From Polynucleobacter sp. es-MAR-4 (GTDB lineage: Bacteria > Pseudomonadota > Gammaproteobacteria > Burkholderiales > Burkholderiaceae): a stretch of 64,000 nucleotides of DNA. The translations under genes were made by a program, and so were the position numbers. Of the stretch, positions 18,583 through 28,671 are shown piece by piece (position 1 is the stretch's first letter; each line of letters starts with the position of its first letter). Location of the stretch: NCBI RefSeq assembly GCF_018882055.1, contig NZ_JACVPF010000001.1, positions 372,001-436,000 on the forward strand, written 5' to 3'. The notes below the pieces were generated by a model that searched no databases, was not told the origin of the DNA, and saw only the letters and a program-made list of their open reading frames with translations.

Positions 18583-20373
18583 TTAGTGCGCCTTCTTTTT
18601 GACCGGCGGTAAATCAGTACAGTGACCATGGGCAGCCTCAGCAGCTAAGCCAACTGACTCACCCAAGGTTGGATGTGGATGAATTGTTTTACCAATATCT
18701 ACGGCATCAGCACCCATCTCAATCGCAAGACACACTTCACCAATTAAATCGCCAGCATGAGTGCCTACAATACCGCCGCCAATAATGCGCTTTGTTGTGG
18801 CATCGAAAATAAGTTTAGTGAAGCCTTCGTCACGACCGTTAGCAATCGCCCTGCCGCTGGCAGCCCAAGGAAATAATCCCTTTTCATAGGCGATTCCTTT
18901 GGCCTTGCACTGCTCTTCCGTTAAGCCAGCCCATGCCACCTCTGGATCGGTGTATGCGACAGATGGAATCTGCTTAGCATCAAAGTAAGATTTTTCACCA
19001 GCGGCAACTTCAGCTGCAACGTGACCTTCATGCACTGCCTTATGAGCAAGCATAGGTTGACCAACGATATCGCCAATAGCAAAGATGTTATTCACATTGG
19101 TGCGCATTTGATTGTCGACCGGGATAAAGCCACGCTCATCGACGATCACCCCTGCAGCAGATGCATCAATCTTCTTGCCGTTGGGTGTGCGCCCTACTGC
19201 AACCAATACCAAGTCATAAGTCTGCGGCTCTGATGGCGCATTTTCACCTTCAAAGCTAACCTGGATGCCATCGGCTCTTACTTCAGCTTTAGATGCGCGA
19301 GTCTTAAGCATGATCTTTTCAAAACGACCAGCATTAAATTTCTCCCAAACCTTTTCTAAATCACGATCTGCCCCGGCCATGAGGCCATCCATCATTTCAG
19401 CAATATCAATACGAGAGCCTAAGGTGCTGTAAACGGTAGCCATCTCAAGACCAATAATGCCGCCGCCAATCACTAACATGCGCTTTGGAATGCTCTTGAG
19501 TAATAAAGCCCCGGTACTGTCCACAATACGTGGATCTTCTGGCAAGAATGGTAATTTGACCGGTTGACTTCCGGCTGCAATGATTGCCTTCTGAAAACGC
19601 ACTACTTCCTTCTGACCGGCTAGATCTTGGCCATCACCTTTGGTGATCTCAACTTCAACATGATTCGCATCTAAGAAACGACCCAGTCCACGTACCACGG
19701 TCACTTTACGTGCCTTGGCCATGCCAGCCAATCCACCTGTCAACTTGGCAATAACAGAATCTTTGTAACCACGTAGTTGATCAATTTCAATTTTTGGAGC
19801 GCCATAACTAATGCCATGTTTAGACATTGTCTTCACCTCATCCATCACTGAAGTTGTATGAAGCAAAGCCTTTGATGGAATGCAACCGACATTTAAACAA
19901 ACTCCGCCTAATGTCGAATAACGCTCTACCAAAATAGTATTCATACCGAGATCAGCACTTCGGAATGCGGCACTATAGCCTCCAGGACCAGCGCCTAATA
20001 CGAGCACTTCGCAATCGTGATCAACTTTGCCGCTGTATTGGCCGGCAATCGGCGCATTCATTACCGGCGGCGCCACTGGGGCTGGCGCTGGAGATGGTAT
20101 TGCCGTAGGTGCTGATGCTTGAGATGCAGCAGCTGCCCCTGTTTCAATTTCAGCAACTACACTACCCTTGCCGACTTTATCTCCGGCTTTAACGGAAATA
20201 CTCAGGATAGTTCCAGCAGCATCAGCTGGAACCTCCATGGTTGCTTTGTCAGATTCCAGAACGAGTAAGGGCTGCTCTTTTTCAATAACATCGCCTACCT
20301 TGATGAGTACCTCAATCACTGGCACATCTGAATAGTCGCCAATATCTGGTACGAGAATAATTTGCTTAGCCAT
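18583..20373 (-). CDS. lpdA: Dihydrolipoyl dehydrogenase (PDH E3) with N-terminal lipoyl domain
   Basis: 596 residues, longer than the roughly 475 of plain E3 because residues 1-80 are a lipoyl domain ('VLESDKATMEVPA', with the lipoylated Lys). An Ala/Pro linker (about 85-105) follows. The flavoprotein core has 'VLGAGPGGYSAAFRSADLG' (FAD), the redox disulphide 'GGVCLNVGCIPSKALLH', the NAD motif 'VIGGGIIGLEMA', 'FAIGDIVGQPMLAHKA' and 'HPHPTLGE', whose His-Glu pair is the active-site base. E3 reoxidises dihydrolipoamide in the pyruvate dehydrogenase complex. Lipoyl-bearing E3 is known from Ralstonia and some other bacteria. It is third in aceE-aceF-lpdA, 9 bp after aceF. Confidence 0.96.
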   Translation of the reverse strand: MAKQIILVPDIGDYSDVPVIEVLIKVGDVIEKEQPLLVLESDKATMEVPADAAGTILSISVKAGDKVGKGSVVAEIETGAAAASQASAPTAIPSPAPAPVAPPVMNAPIAGQYSGKVDHDCEVLVLGAGPGGYSAAFRSADLGMNTILVERYSTLGGVCLNVGCIPSKALLHTTSVMDEVKTMSKHGISYGAPKIEIDQLRGYKDSVIAKLTGGLAGMAKARKVTVVRGLGRFLDANHVEVEITKGDGQDLAGQKEVVRFQKAIIAAGSQPVKLPFLPEDPRIVDSTGALLLKSIPKRMLVIGGGIIGLEMATVYSTLGSRIDIAEMMDGLMAGADRDLEKVWEKFNAGRFEKIMLKTRASKAEVRADGIQVSFEGENAPSEPQTYDLVLVAVGRTPNGKKIDASAAGVIVDERGFIPVDNQMRTNVNNIFAIGDIVGQPMLAHKAVHEGHVAAEVAAGEKSYFDAKQIPSVAYTDPEVAWAGLTEEQCKAKGIAYEKGLFPWAASGRAIANGRDEGFTKLIFDATTKRIIGGGIVGTHAGDLIGEVCLAIEMGADAVDIGKTIHPHPTLGESVGLAAEAAHGHCTDLPPVKKKAH

Positions 20374-20382
20374 ATCTTCTCC

Positions 20383-21696
20383 TTATAGCGCTGCGCGACG
20401 GAAGTCGGACATCAGCTGAGCGATATAGACATTGAAACGAGTTGCCAAAGCACCATCAATGACACGATGGTCGGCACTTAAAGACAATGGGCAAATTAAG
20501 CGTGGGACAAATTGCTTTCCATCCCAAACAGGCTTCATCGCAGCCTTGCTTACACCCAAGATTGCCACCTCCGGCGCATTCACAATGGGTGAGAAATAGG
20601 TACCGCCAATACCACCTAAAGAGGAGATCGTAAAACTAGCGCCCTGCATTTGCTCAGGCTTTAACTTGCCATCACGCGCTAATGCAGCTAACTCTGAAGT
20701 TTCGCGAGCAAGCTCAAAGATACCTTTTTTATCTGCATCACGAATCACCGGAACTACCAAGCCATTTGGTGTATCAGCAGCAAAAGCAATATTGAAGTAT
20801 TTCTTCAATACCAAGTCGTCGCCATCAATAGAGCTATTGAATTCAGGGAATTTCTTAAGCGCAGCAACAGCAGCCTTCATTAAAAAAGCCAACATCGTAA
20901 TTTTGAGGCCCTGCTTTTCATTTTCTTTATTTGTGAGAACTCTAAATGCCTCAAGATCAGTAATGTCTGCATCTTCGTGATATGTCACAGCAGGAATCAT
21001 CACCCAGTTACGACCTAGGTTGGCAGCAGTCAACTTCTTAATACGATTTAATGGTTGACGTTCCGTCTCACCAAATTTAGAGAAATCTACTTTTGGCCAA
21101 GGAATTAAGTTCAGGCCGCCTAAGCTGCCGCCAGAAGCATTCGATCCACTACCAGCTCCACCACTCATAGCGGCCTTTACAAAGGCCTGCACATCTTCCT
21201 GAGTAATTCTGCCTTTGGGACCAGAGCCTTTAACTTGATGAACTGCAACACCAAGCTCACGTGCAAATTTACGCACGGAGGGACTCGCATGACTTGCTGT
21301 TGGATCAATCTCTACCGGAGTATTGCTGATAGGTGGCGGTGCTGGGGCACGCACAATTGGCGGCTCTACTTTTGGAGCTGGGGCTGCAGCGGGGTCAGTT
21401 TTAACTGCTGCTGGGGCAGCGGTAGTTTGCGCAGCAGATGGAACAGCCGCCTCACCACTCTCCTCAAGAACCAAAACAATCGCACCCTCAGAGATAGAGT
21501 CACCTACTTTAACCTTGACCTCTTTCACCACACCTGAGTGTGATGAAGGAACATCCATCGTTGCCTTGTCTGATTCCAGGACAACAATGGATTGTTCTTT
21601 TTCAACGCGATCACCGGCTTTTACCAAAACCTCGATGACAGGTACATCTTTGTAATCCCCAATATCCGGGACTTTAATATCAATTAGTTGGCTCAT
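20383..21696 (-). CDS. aceF: Dihydrolipoamide acetyltransferase (PDH E2)
   Basis: 437 residues. It has a single N-terminal lipoyl domain (about 1-76, 'VLESDKATMDVPS'), a long Ala/Pro linker (about 83-135), a peripheral subunit-binding domain ('ASPSVRKFARELGVAVHQVKGSGPKGRITQEDVQAFV', about 138-174) and a CoA acyltransferase core ending 'LSLSADHRVIDGALATRFN', with the catalytic His-Asp. E. coli AceF has three lipoyl domains; here one is on E2 and another on E3. It lies 13 bp after aceE. Confidence 0.97.
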   Translation of the reverse strand: MSQLIDIKVPDIGDYKDVPVIEVLVKAGDRVEKEQSIVVLESDKATMDVPSSHSGVVKEVKVKVGDSISEGAIVLVLEESGEAAVPSAAQTTAAPAAVKTDPAAAPAPKVEPPIVRAPAPPPISNTPVEIDPTASHASPSVRKFARELGVAVHQVKGSGPKGRITQEDVQAFVKAAMSGGAGSGSNASGGSLGGLNLIPWPKVDFSKFGETERQPLNRIKKLTAANLGRNWVMIPAVTYHEDADITDLEAFRVLTNKENEKQGLKITMLAFLMKAAVAALKKFPEFNSSIDGDDLVLKKYFNIAFAADTPNGLVVPVIRDADKKGIFELARETSELAALARDGKLKPEQMQGASFTISSLGGIGGTYFSPIVNAPEVAILGVSKAAMKPVWDGKQFVPRLICPLSLSADHRVIDGALATRFNVYIAQLMSDFRRAAL

Positions 21697-21709
21697 AGTC
21701 TGTCTCTTA

Positions 21710-24406
21710 TCAAACCGTCATTGGGTTTGGTTTAGTGATATCGATTTCATATTTCTTAATCGCTTCTGCTAACTTCTGACGATCAAGCTGGCCAGCATCT
21801 ACCAGAGAACGCAAAGCTGTCAGCACGACCCAGCGACGATCTACCTCAAAGAAATCACGTAATTTTTCGCGAGTATCAGAACGACCAAAACCATCGGTAC
21901 CCAATACTTCAAAACGACGACCCATATGCTGGATTGCTGGACGAATTTGCTCGGCAAACAAACGTACATAGTCAGTAGCAGCAATCACCGGTCCTGATGT
22001 ATCTTTAAGACACTTTTCGACATGAGACAGGGTTGGCGCCGCAGTTGGGTTAAGCAAGTTATTACGATGAACCGCATTCCAATCTCGACCTAACTCAGTA
22101 AAGCTTGGGCAACCCCACAGATCAGAAGCAATACCCCAATCTTTATGCAAGATTTCAGCTGCTTCAATCACTTCACGGAAAATCGTGCCTGAACCTAAGA
22201 GCTGTACGCGTAATTTCGCATTGGCATCGCCAACCGACTTCAACTTATACATACCCTTGATGATGTCTTGTTCCGCACCCTTTGGCATTGCTGGATGAGC
22301 GTAGTTCTCATTCATCAAAGTGATGTAGTAATAGACATCTTCCTGTTCAGCTAGCATGCGACGCATACCATCCTGAATCACTACGGCCACTTCAAATGAG
22401 AATGAAGGGTCATAGCTGATGCAATTTGGAATAGCCGCACTCCACACTTGACTATGGCCATCTTCGTGCTGCAGACCTTCACCGTTCAGAGTAGTTCTAC
22501 CGGCAGTGCCACCCAATAAGAAACCGCGGCTACGCATATCGCCGGCTGCCCAACAGAGGTCACCAATACGTTGGAAGCCAAACATGGAATAGAAGATGTA
22601 GAAAGGCAACATCGGTACGCCATGAGTAGAGTAAGAAGTTGCAGCAGCGATCCAATCGCACATACCGCCCGCTTCATTAATACCTTCCTGCAAAATCTGA
22701 CCAGTCTTATCCTCTTTATAGAACATCAGTTGATCATGATCTTCTGGGGTGTAGAGCTGACCCAATTGATTCCAAATGCCGAGCTGGCGGAACATGCCTT
22801 CCATACCAAATGTACGGGACTCATCAGGAACAATCGGAACTACCCTCTTACCCAAAACTTTGTCGCGCACAATCGTATTGAGCATACGAACAAAAGCCAT
22901 GGTGGTAGAGATTTCACGACCCTCTGAAGTTGCTTCCAATAATGGTGCAAATACATCCAGCGCAGGAACAGGCAAACTCTCAGCCTTCATTCGGCGCTGC
23001 GGTAAGTAACCACCCAGCTCTTGGCGACGGGCTTTCATGTAATCCAGCTCTGGGCTTCCATCGGCAAATTTCACCAAAGGCATTTCATCCAGTTGCTCAT
23101 CTTTTACTGGGATCTCGAAACGATCGCGGAAGCGACGCACGTCATCGGCATTCATTTTCTTGGCTTGGTGGGCAATGTTCATCGCCTCGCCTGAACCACC
23201 CATACCGTAACCCTTAATAGTGTGGGCCAAAATAACAGTTGGTTGATTCTTGTGATTTACCGCCGAATGAAACGCTGCAAACACTTTATGGGGATCATGA
23301 CCGCCACGATTGAGCTGCCAAATTTCTTCATCACTCCAATCGCTTACCAGCGACTTTAATTCAGGGGTATTGAATACGATCTCGCGAACGTAAGCGCCAT
23401 TCTTAGCTTTCATGGTTTGGTACTCGCCATCCACGATTTCGCCTAGACGCTGCATCAAGATGCCTTTTTTATCGCGAGCAAACAAAGCATCCCAATGACC
23501 ACCCCAAACAACTTTAATAACATTCCAACCAGCACCGCGGAACTCACTCTCGAGCTCCTGAATGATCTTGCCATTACCGCGCACAGGACCATCAAGGCGC
23601 TGCAAGTTACAGTTCACTACAAAAATCAGGTTGTCTAATTTTTCACGGCCGGCCATGCCAATAGCGCCAAGTGATTCTGGCTCATCAGTTTCACCGTCGC
23701 CGAGGAAGGCCCAGACTTTACGTCCTTCAGCCTTAATGAATCCGCGATCTTGCATGTAGCGCATGAATCGAGCTTGATAAATAGCCATGATTGGGCCAAG
23801 GCCCATAGATACCGTTGGGAATTGCCAGAAATCTGGCATCAACCATGGATGCGGGTAGCTGGAGATTCCTTTGCCGCCAACTTCTTGACGGAAATTATTC
23901 AACTGATCCTCGGACAGGCGACCAAGCATATAAGCACGGGCGTAGACACCTGGAGCTGAGTGACCCTGAACAAAGATCAGATCACCACCATGCTCTGGGG
24001 ATGGCGCACGCCAAAAATGGTTGAAGCCTACATCATATAAAGTAGCTGCAGATTGAAACGAAGATATGTGGCCACCAACGTTGGTATCTTTATTAGCCCG
24101 CAAGACCATAGCCATAGCATTCCAACGGGTATATGAACGAATTCGATGTTCAACGTTTTGATCGCCAGGTAGACGCGCTTGCTGCTCTACTGGAATCGTA
24201 TTGATATAGGGAGTTTCAGCATGGAATGGTTGATTGACTCCATTGACTCGCGCGTGTGAAATTTGTTGGTCAATAAGATAAGCGGCACGCTCAGGACCCT
24301 CATTCCGAATGACGCCGTCTAGCGCCTGCAACCACTCTTGGGTTTCACCCGGATCCGCATCCTGCTTACCTGCGCTACCCAAAATTTGATCTGGAACTGC
24401 TGCCAT
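21710..24406 (-). CDS. aceE: Pyruvate dehydrogenase E1 component (homodimeric type)
   Basis: 898 residues, the full length of the homodimeric alpha2 E1. It decarboxylates pyruvate with thiamine diphosphate and passes the acetyl group to E2. The TPP motif runs from 'GDGETDEPESLGAIGMAGRE' to 'NCNLQ', with 'ISSYPHPWLMPDFWQFPTVSMGLGP' before it and 'PIVPDESRTFGMEGMFRQLGI' in the pyrimidine-binding domain. The start follows a GGAGG at about 24414-24418. It heads the operon aceE-aceF-lpdA. A two-component system is divergent 203 bp away, with a dyad between them that is a likely control site. Confidence 0.98.
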   Translation of the reverse strand: MAAVPDQILGSAGKQDADPGETQEWLQALDGVIRNEGPERAAYLIDQQISHARVNGVNQPFHAETPYINTIPVEQQARLPGDQNVEHRIRSYTRWNAMAMVLRANKDTNVGGHISSFQSAATLYDVGFNHFWRAPSPEHGGDLIFVQGHSAPGVYARAYMLGRLSEDQLNNFRQEVGGKGISSYPHPWLMPDFWQFPTVSMGLGPIMAIYQARFMRYMQDRGFIKAEGRKVWAFLGDGETDEPESLGAIGMAGREKLDNLIFVVNCNLQRLDGPVRGNGKIIQELESEFRGAGWNVIKVVWGGHWDALFARDKKGILMQRLGEIVDGEYQTMKAKNGAYVREIVFNTPELKSLVSDWSDEEIWQLNRGGHDPHKVFAAFHSAVNHKNQPTVILAHTIKGYGMGGSGEAMNIAHQAKKMNADDVRRFRDRFEIPVKDEQLDEMPLVKFADGSPELDYMKARRQELGGYLPQRRMKAESLPVPALDVFAPLLEATSEGREISTTMAFVRMLNTIVRDKVLGKRVVPIVPDESRTFGMEGMFRQLGIWNQLGQLYTPEDHDQLMFYKEDKTGQILQEGINEAGGMCDWIAAATSYSTHGVPMLPFYIFYSMFGFQRIGDLCWAAGDMRSRGFLLGGTAGRTTLNGEGLQHEDGHSQVWSAAIPNCISYDPSFSFEVAVVIQDGMRRMLAEQEDVYYYITLMNENYAHPAMPKGAEQDIIKGMYKLKSVGDANAKLRVQLLGSGTIFREVIEAAEILHKDWGIASDLWGCPSFTELGRDWNAVHRNNLLNPTAAPTLSHVEKCLKDTSGPVIAATDYVRLFAEQIRPAIQHMGRRFEVLGTDGFGRSDTREKLRDFFEVDRRWVVLTALRSLVDAGQLDRQKLAEAIKKYEIDITKPNPMTV

Positions 24407-24494
24407 AAACTGCCTCCATTAGTCACATCGGTCTTATTTATTCACTCTATAGGCAATATTCTAGGAAGGTCTATGGGTGTAAACAAGCAATTTT

Positions 24495-24525
24495 CCACAT
24501 AATGATAGTATTTCTCACTATGTGG
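24495..24525. promoter_or_regulatory. 31-bp dyad operator between the PDH operon and the two-component system
   Basis: CCACATAATGA (24495-24505), nine bases, then TCACTATGTGG (24515-24525). The second arm is the reverse complement of the first with 10 of 11 bases matching. It is centred in the 203-bp divergent gap, 104 bp before the sensor kinase ATG and about 90 bp before the aceE ATG. This suits a dimeric regulator acting on one or both promoters. It does not resemble the enterobacterial PdhR box (ATTGGTnnnACCAAT). The FixJ-type regulator next door is the obvious candidate, by location only. Confidence 0.6.
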
Positions 24526-24609
24526 TATTTTGTTGCATCGCAATCGAAAGCGAGCAACCAGTCAAAACACCTAGATAAACCCTTCTATCAGGCAAAATAG
24601 CCTGATTAC

Positions 24610-27120
24610 ATGAAAAAAACCGCGCATTACATCCGACAACTTAAGCCTGTGCAGTGGCTCCGTCGAATACGGGGATTTAAGCTTGTCTACACACCATTAA
24701 TAGCAATCGTGCTGTTTACTGTAGTGATGGGCGTCATCATGGGCACCCTGCAGCTGCAGGAAAAGAGTCAACAAGAAGCTGCTCTATTTAGAGAGCTCTC
24801 ATTCGCAAAACAACGCATCCAATTGCGTTTTGCAAATAACACCGATGTACTGCAATCCATTGGGCGAGACTATCTCGGTGCAGGAGACTCTGCGAAGTTA
24901 AAAGAGAATGTCATTATTCAGGCTGAAAATCTTCTGCAAAGCAATCATGAAATTGCACAAATCGTATGGATCAATGAAACATACCAGCGGCAATGGAAAA
25001 TTCCGCCGGATAACCTAAAGACGGATTGGTTTAATAAAGTTAATAATGCAGGCGCAATCAATCAAGCGCTGAGAAAAACATTAGAGCTCAGCGCTGCAAC
25101 CAATAGACCAGCCTTTAGCCAATTCATTTCACTTGAAGTACCGAATGATGAGGTGATCTCAAAAGAGATTCGCAATGTGTTTTGGCAGGCCGTACCTCAA
25201 ATTTCTGGCACTGAAATTAAAGGCATGGTCGCTGTACTCTATACAACCCAGGGCTTACTGGAAATGATCCCAGGTGAACTCAAAGGTCAGTATCGATTCA
25301 CATTAATCACTGATGACGATAAGGTATTGGCAATTTCTTCAGACAAAAATACGCCAAAGCGCGCATTTAGCAATCAAACCAGTCTTGATATTGGAGTGCT
25401 CAGTCCGAATCTAAGTCTGCGTATCGACACCTATCCTCCGCCCACCAACTTAACCTTCCGAATGCTCATTGGCGTTGTTCTAGGTTTGAGTGCATTCGTT
25501 ATTTGGAGTCTATGGTCGGTACTGAAGCAGATGCAAGTTCGGCAAGAAGCCGAAGCGAATCTTCGAGCAGAGACCAATTTTCGTAGCGCAATGGAAAACT
25601 CGACTCCGGTCGGCATACGTGCGCACGATATGAATAAAACGATTACCTACGTTAACCCTGCCTTCTGCGAAATGACAGGCTGGTCAGCCCAAGAGCTCAT
25701 TGGGCTCAGCCCCCCATTTGCCTTTTGGCCTGAGGATCAAAAGGGCGAGCTCACAGAGAAAATGAATCAGGCTCTCAAGCTCGCACTGAACCAAGATAAA
25801 AAGATTGGGGTTGAGGGTTCCATCCTGCACCGCAATGGATCCATTATTCAGACTCGAACTTTTATTTCACCCCTGATCAATGAAAAGGGTAAGCAAACAG
25901 GTTGGGTAACCTCCTTAATTGATATCTCTGAACCAAAAAAGATTCGCGAGGAGCTAGCCGCTTCACAAGAACGCTTCGTTACTGTTCTAGAAGGTTTGGA
26001 TGCTGCAGTTTCAGTAGTCTCCAACGAAACAAGCGAATTACTGTTTGCCAATCGCTTTTATCGAGAGCGCTTTGGCAGTTCTGCTAAAGGCCATTTTGAT
26101 TTAGCTGGTAGTGATAGCAAACAAAACACGATCCAAGCTCTTGCTGAGGGAGCTCCACCCTCCTCCCTTTACCAGGAAACAGAGTCTGAAGAAATTCAAC
26201 TGCTTGATGAGTCTACCGGGACCACAAAATGGTACGAAGTCCGCAGACGTTTTGTGCCTTGGGTAGATGGTCATTTAGCGCAACTACTCATTGCCACCGA
26301 TATTACGATTCGTATTGAAGCGGAAGATTTAGCTCGCCAGCAAGAAGAACGCATGCAATTTTCTAGTCGACTCACTACGATGGGTGAAATGGCATCTTCG
26401 TTGGCGCACGAATTAAACCAACCGCTCGCAGCGATTTCCAACTACTGCATGGGTGTTGCAAAACGCCTGCAAACTCACTTAGACCCCGTCATGCAGAAAG
26501 ATATTCTGCCTGCATTAGAAAAAGCCTCCGAGCAAGCACATAGAGCTGGCACCATTATTCAACGCATTAAAGGTTTTGTTAAGCGCAGTGAGCCTCAAAG
26601 AAAATCTTGCGACATCACTGAAATTATTAATGATGCGGTTGGTTTAGTGGAAATCGAAGCACATCGACACCGGTTAAGCATCTCTACTGAAATTGCAGAC
26701 AACCTACCAACAGTCGATGTTGATCCGGTCTTGATTCTGCAGGTCCTGGTCAACCTCCTCAAGAATTCCCTGGATAGTATGAGAGAGGTTTACCCCCTTT
26801 CTTCACGCTGGTCTGCCCCTCCAGTGCGCATTTCAGCCGATCTAGATACAAGCATCTTTCCCGCAATGCTACGCATCCAAGTGACAGATACGGGTGCCGG
26901 AATCGCAGAAACTGTCATTGAGCGCATGTTTGAGCCCTTTTTTAGCACCAAAAACGATGGTATGGGCATGGGGCTGAATATTTGCCGATCTGTGATCGAA
27001 TCCCATCAGGGCCGCCTTTGGGCTAAAAATCAGATGGACGCAGAACATACCAAGCTATCGGGCTGCACCTTTACAATACTATTACCCCTAGAGCCTACAA
27101 GCTCAATGGCCAATGGTTAA
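24610..27120 (+). CDS. PAS-domain sensor histidine kinase (FixL/DctB-like architecture)
   Basis: 836 residues. A transmembrane helix at about 26-50 and another at about 285-310 enclose a periplasmic domain of about 235 residues. Then come a PAS domain (about 330-440: 'FRSAMENSTPVGIRAHDMNKTITYVNPAFCEMTGWSAQELIG'), a second PAS-like segment (about 455-570), the HisKA box with phospho-acceptor His600 in 'SLAHELNQPLAAISNYC', and the HATPase domain ('VLVNLLKNSLDSM', 'VTDTGAGI', 'MFEPFFSTKNDGMGMGL'). This HisKA type pairs with FixJ-like regulators, and one follows immediately. The ligand is unknown; the divergent PDH operon points to a carbon or redox signal. Confidence 0.94.
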   Translation: MKKTAHYIRQLKPVQWLRRIRGFKLVYTPLIAIVLFTVVMGVIMGTLQLQEKSQQEAALFRELSFAKQRIQLRFANNTDVLQSIGRDYLGAGDSAKLKENVIIQAENLLQSNHEIAQIVWINETYQRQWKIPPDNLKTDWFNKVNNAGAINQALRKTLELSAATNRPAFSQFISLEVPNDEVISKEIRNVFWQAVPQISGTEIKGMVAVLYTTQGLLEMIPGELKGQYRFTLITDDDKVLAISSDKNTPKRAFSNQTSLDIGVLSPNLSLRIDTYPPPTNLTFRMLIGVVLGLSAFVIWSLWSVLKQMQVRQEAEANLRAETNFRSAMENSTPVGIRAHDMNKTITYVNPAFCEMTGWSAQELIGLSPPFAFWPEDQKGELTEKMNQALKLALNQDKKIGVEGSILHRNGSIIQTRTFISPLINEKGKQTGWVTSLIDISEPKKIREELAASQERFVTVLEGLDAAVSVVSNETSELLFANRFYRERFGSSAKGHFDLAGSDSKQNTIQALAEGAPPSSLYQETESEEIQLLDESTGTTKWYEVRRRFVPWVDGHLAQLLIATDITIRIEAEDLARQQEERMQFSSRLTTMGEMASSLAHELNQPLAAISNYCMGVAKRLQTHLDPVMQKDILPALEKASEQAHRAGTIIQRIKGFVKRSEPQRKSCDITEIINDAVGLVEIEAHRHRLSISTEIADNLPTVDVDPVLILQVLVNLLKNSLDSMREVYPLSSRWSAPPVRISADLDTSIFPAMLRIQVTDTGAGIAETVIERMFEPFFSTKNDGMGMGLNICRSVIESHQGRLWAKNQMDAEHTKLSGCTFTILLPLEPTSSMANG

Positions 27121-27156
27121 TTTATGCATTTTTTAGATTTATCTGCGAGAGCTAAT

Positions 27157-27804
27157 ATGAACATCAGTGCCGCCACCAAACCCAATCAAGCCGAAGTAGT
27201 TTATGTTGTAGACGACGACGAAGCAGTTCGCGACTCACTCACTTGGCTACTAGAAAGTAATGGCTATGTTGTTCGCTGTCACGCCAGCGCTGAGCGATTC
27301 TTGCAGTCACTTCAAAGCACCGATAAATCAACCATCTCCTGCGCCATCTTAGATGTCCGAATGTCAGGGATGTCTGGTCTTGAATTACAAGAGCGCTTGA
27401 TTAGTGAAAACCTGCCAATGCCAGTTGCCTTTATTACTGGTCACGGCGATGTCTCGATGGCAGTGTCAACCATGAAACGCGGAGCAGTCGATTTCATTGA
27501 AAAGCCTTTTAAAGAAAATGATCTCTGCGGTTTAGTCGATCGCATGCTTGCAAAAGCGCGCATTGATTATTCTCAAGCAAGTCAACGCAAAATTACCCAA
27601 AGCCTTCTGAGCAAACTTACTGGTCGCGAGCGCCAAGTTCTTGAGCGCATTGTGGCAGGACGACTGAACAAACAGATTGCAGATGACCTTAGCATCTCCA
27701 TCAAAACGGTAGAAGCGCACCGCGCCAATATTATGGAGAAGCTCAATGTAAATACTGTTGCTGATTTACTCCGTCTAGCACTCTCAGATCAACAACCCAA
27801 TTAA
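27157..27804 (+). CDS. FixJ-family response regulator (receiver + LuxR-type HTH)
   Basis: 215 residues from ATG 27157; an in-frame ATG at 27124 would add 11 residues, and no strong ribosome-binding site decides between them. The receiver domain has the acidic pocket 'VDDDEAVRDSL', the phospho-acceptor Asp in 'CAILDVRMSGMSGLELQ', 'FITGHGDVSMAV' and Lys in 'FIEKPF'. The C-terminal LuxR/NarL HTH is 'LTGRERQVLERIVAGRLNKQIADDLSISIKTVEAHRANIMEKL'. It is the partner of the upstream kinase (36 bp or 3 bp apart by start used). It probably acts on the PDH/kinase intergenic region. Confidence 0.94.
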   Translation: MNISAATKPNQAEVVYVVDDDEAVRDSLTWLLESNGYVVRCHASAERFLQSLQSTDKSTISCAILDVRMSGMSGLELQERLISENLPMPVAFITGHGDVSMAVSTMKRGAVDFIEKPFKENDLCGLVDRMLAKARIDYSQASQRKITQSLLSKLTGRERQVLERIVAGRLNKQIADDLSISIKTVEAHRANIMEKLNVNTVADLLRLALSDQQPN

Positions 27805-27810
27805 TTTCTT

Positions 27811-28671
27811 ATGCCTGCACAGTTACTCGACGGCGTTGCCCTATCCAAAAAACTACGTACTGAAATTGCTGCACGCGGTGCAATCGTTACCGCCAAAGGT
27901 GTTAGACCCGGTTTAGCGGTAATTGTTGTTGGTGAAAATCCCGCGAGCCAGGTTTATGTCAGAAATAAGGTAAAAGCCTGCGAAGATGTTGGCTTCCACT
28001 CTGTACTCGAACGCTACTCAGCAGAGTTAGGTGAAGAGGAATTGCTTGCGCGCATTGCCACCCTAAACGCCGACCCTGCCATTCATGGAATCTTGGTGCA
28101 ACTCCCCTTGCCTGAGCACATTGCGGCTGAACGTGTATTAGAAGCAATCGCCCCAGAAAAGGATGTTGATGGCTTTCACGTAGCCAATGCTGGCGCTCTC
28201 ATGGTTGGTCAGCCAGAATTCAAGCCATGCACGCCCTATGGCTGCATGAAGATCCTAGAGAGTATTGAGTACCCCATCCGAGGCGCACGCGCAGTTATCG
28301 TAGGCGCATCCAATATTGTTGGTAAGCCAATGGCAATGCTATTACTGCAAGCAGGCGCCACAGTTACTATTTGCAACAGCAAGACTCGCGACTTAGCGCA
28401 CCATACCAAAGATGCAGATATTTTGGTGGTTGCTACCGGCAAACCCAAAATGATTACTGGCGACATGGTGAAGAATGGCGCTGTTGTGATCGATGTAGGC
28501 ATTAATCGTATGCCTGATGGCAAGCTTTGCGGTGATGTCGATTTTGATGCCGCTCAATATGTTGCCGGCTGGATAACTCCCGTTCCCGGTGGCGTAGGCC
28601 CTATGACCATCACTATGCTCCTCATGAACACACTTGAGGCGGCAGAAAAAGCAGCAAAGCCGTCTAACTAG
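27811..28671 (+). CDS. folD: Bifunctional methylenetetrahydrofolate dehydrogenase / methenyltetrahydrofolate cyclohydrolase
   Basis: 286 residues, the normal FolD length. It interconverts 5,10-methylene- and 10-formyl-tetrahydrofolate with NADP. Seen: '[29 protein letters not shown]' with the catalytic Tyr and Lys, '[12 protein letters not shown]', '[12 protein letters not shown]', '[14 protein letters not shown]', the Rossmann segment '[31 protein letters not shown]' and '[17 protein letters not shown]'. It starts 6 bp after the response regulator stop, so it may be part of that transcript, although the functions are unrelated. Confidence 0.97.
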   Translation: MPAQLLDGVALSKKLRTEIAARGAIVTAKGVRPGLAVIVVGENPASQVYVRNKVKACEDVGFHSVLERYSAELGEEELLARIATLNADPAIHGILVQLPLPEHIAAERVLEAIAPEKDVDGFHVANAGALMVGQPEFKPCTPYGCMKILESIEYPIRGARAVIVGASNIVGKPMAMLLLQAGATVTICNSKTRDLAHHTKDADILVVATGKPKMITGDMVKNGAVVIDVGINRMPDGKLCGDVDFDAAQYVAGWITPVPGGVGPMTITMLLMNTLEAAEKAAKPSN

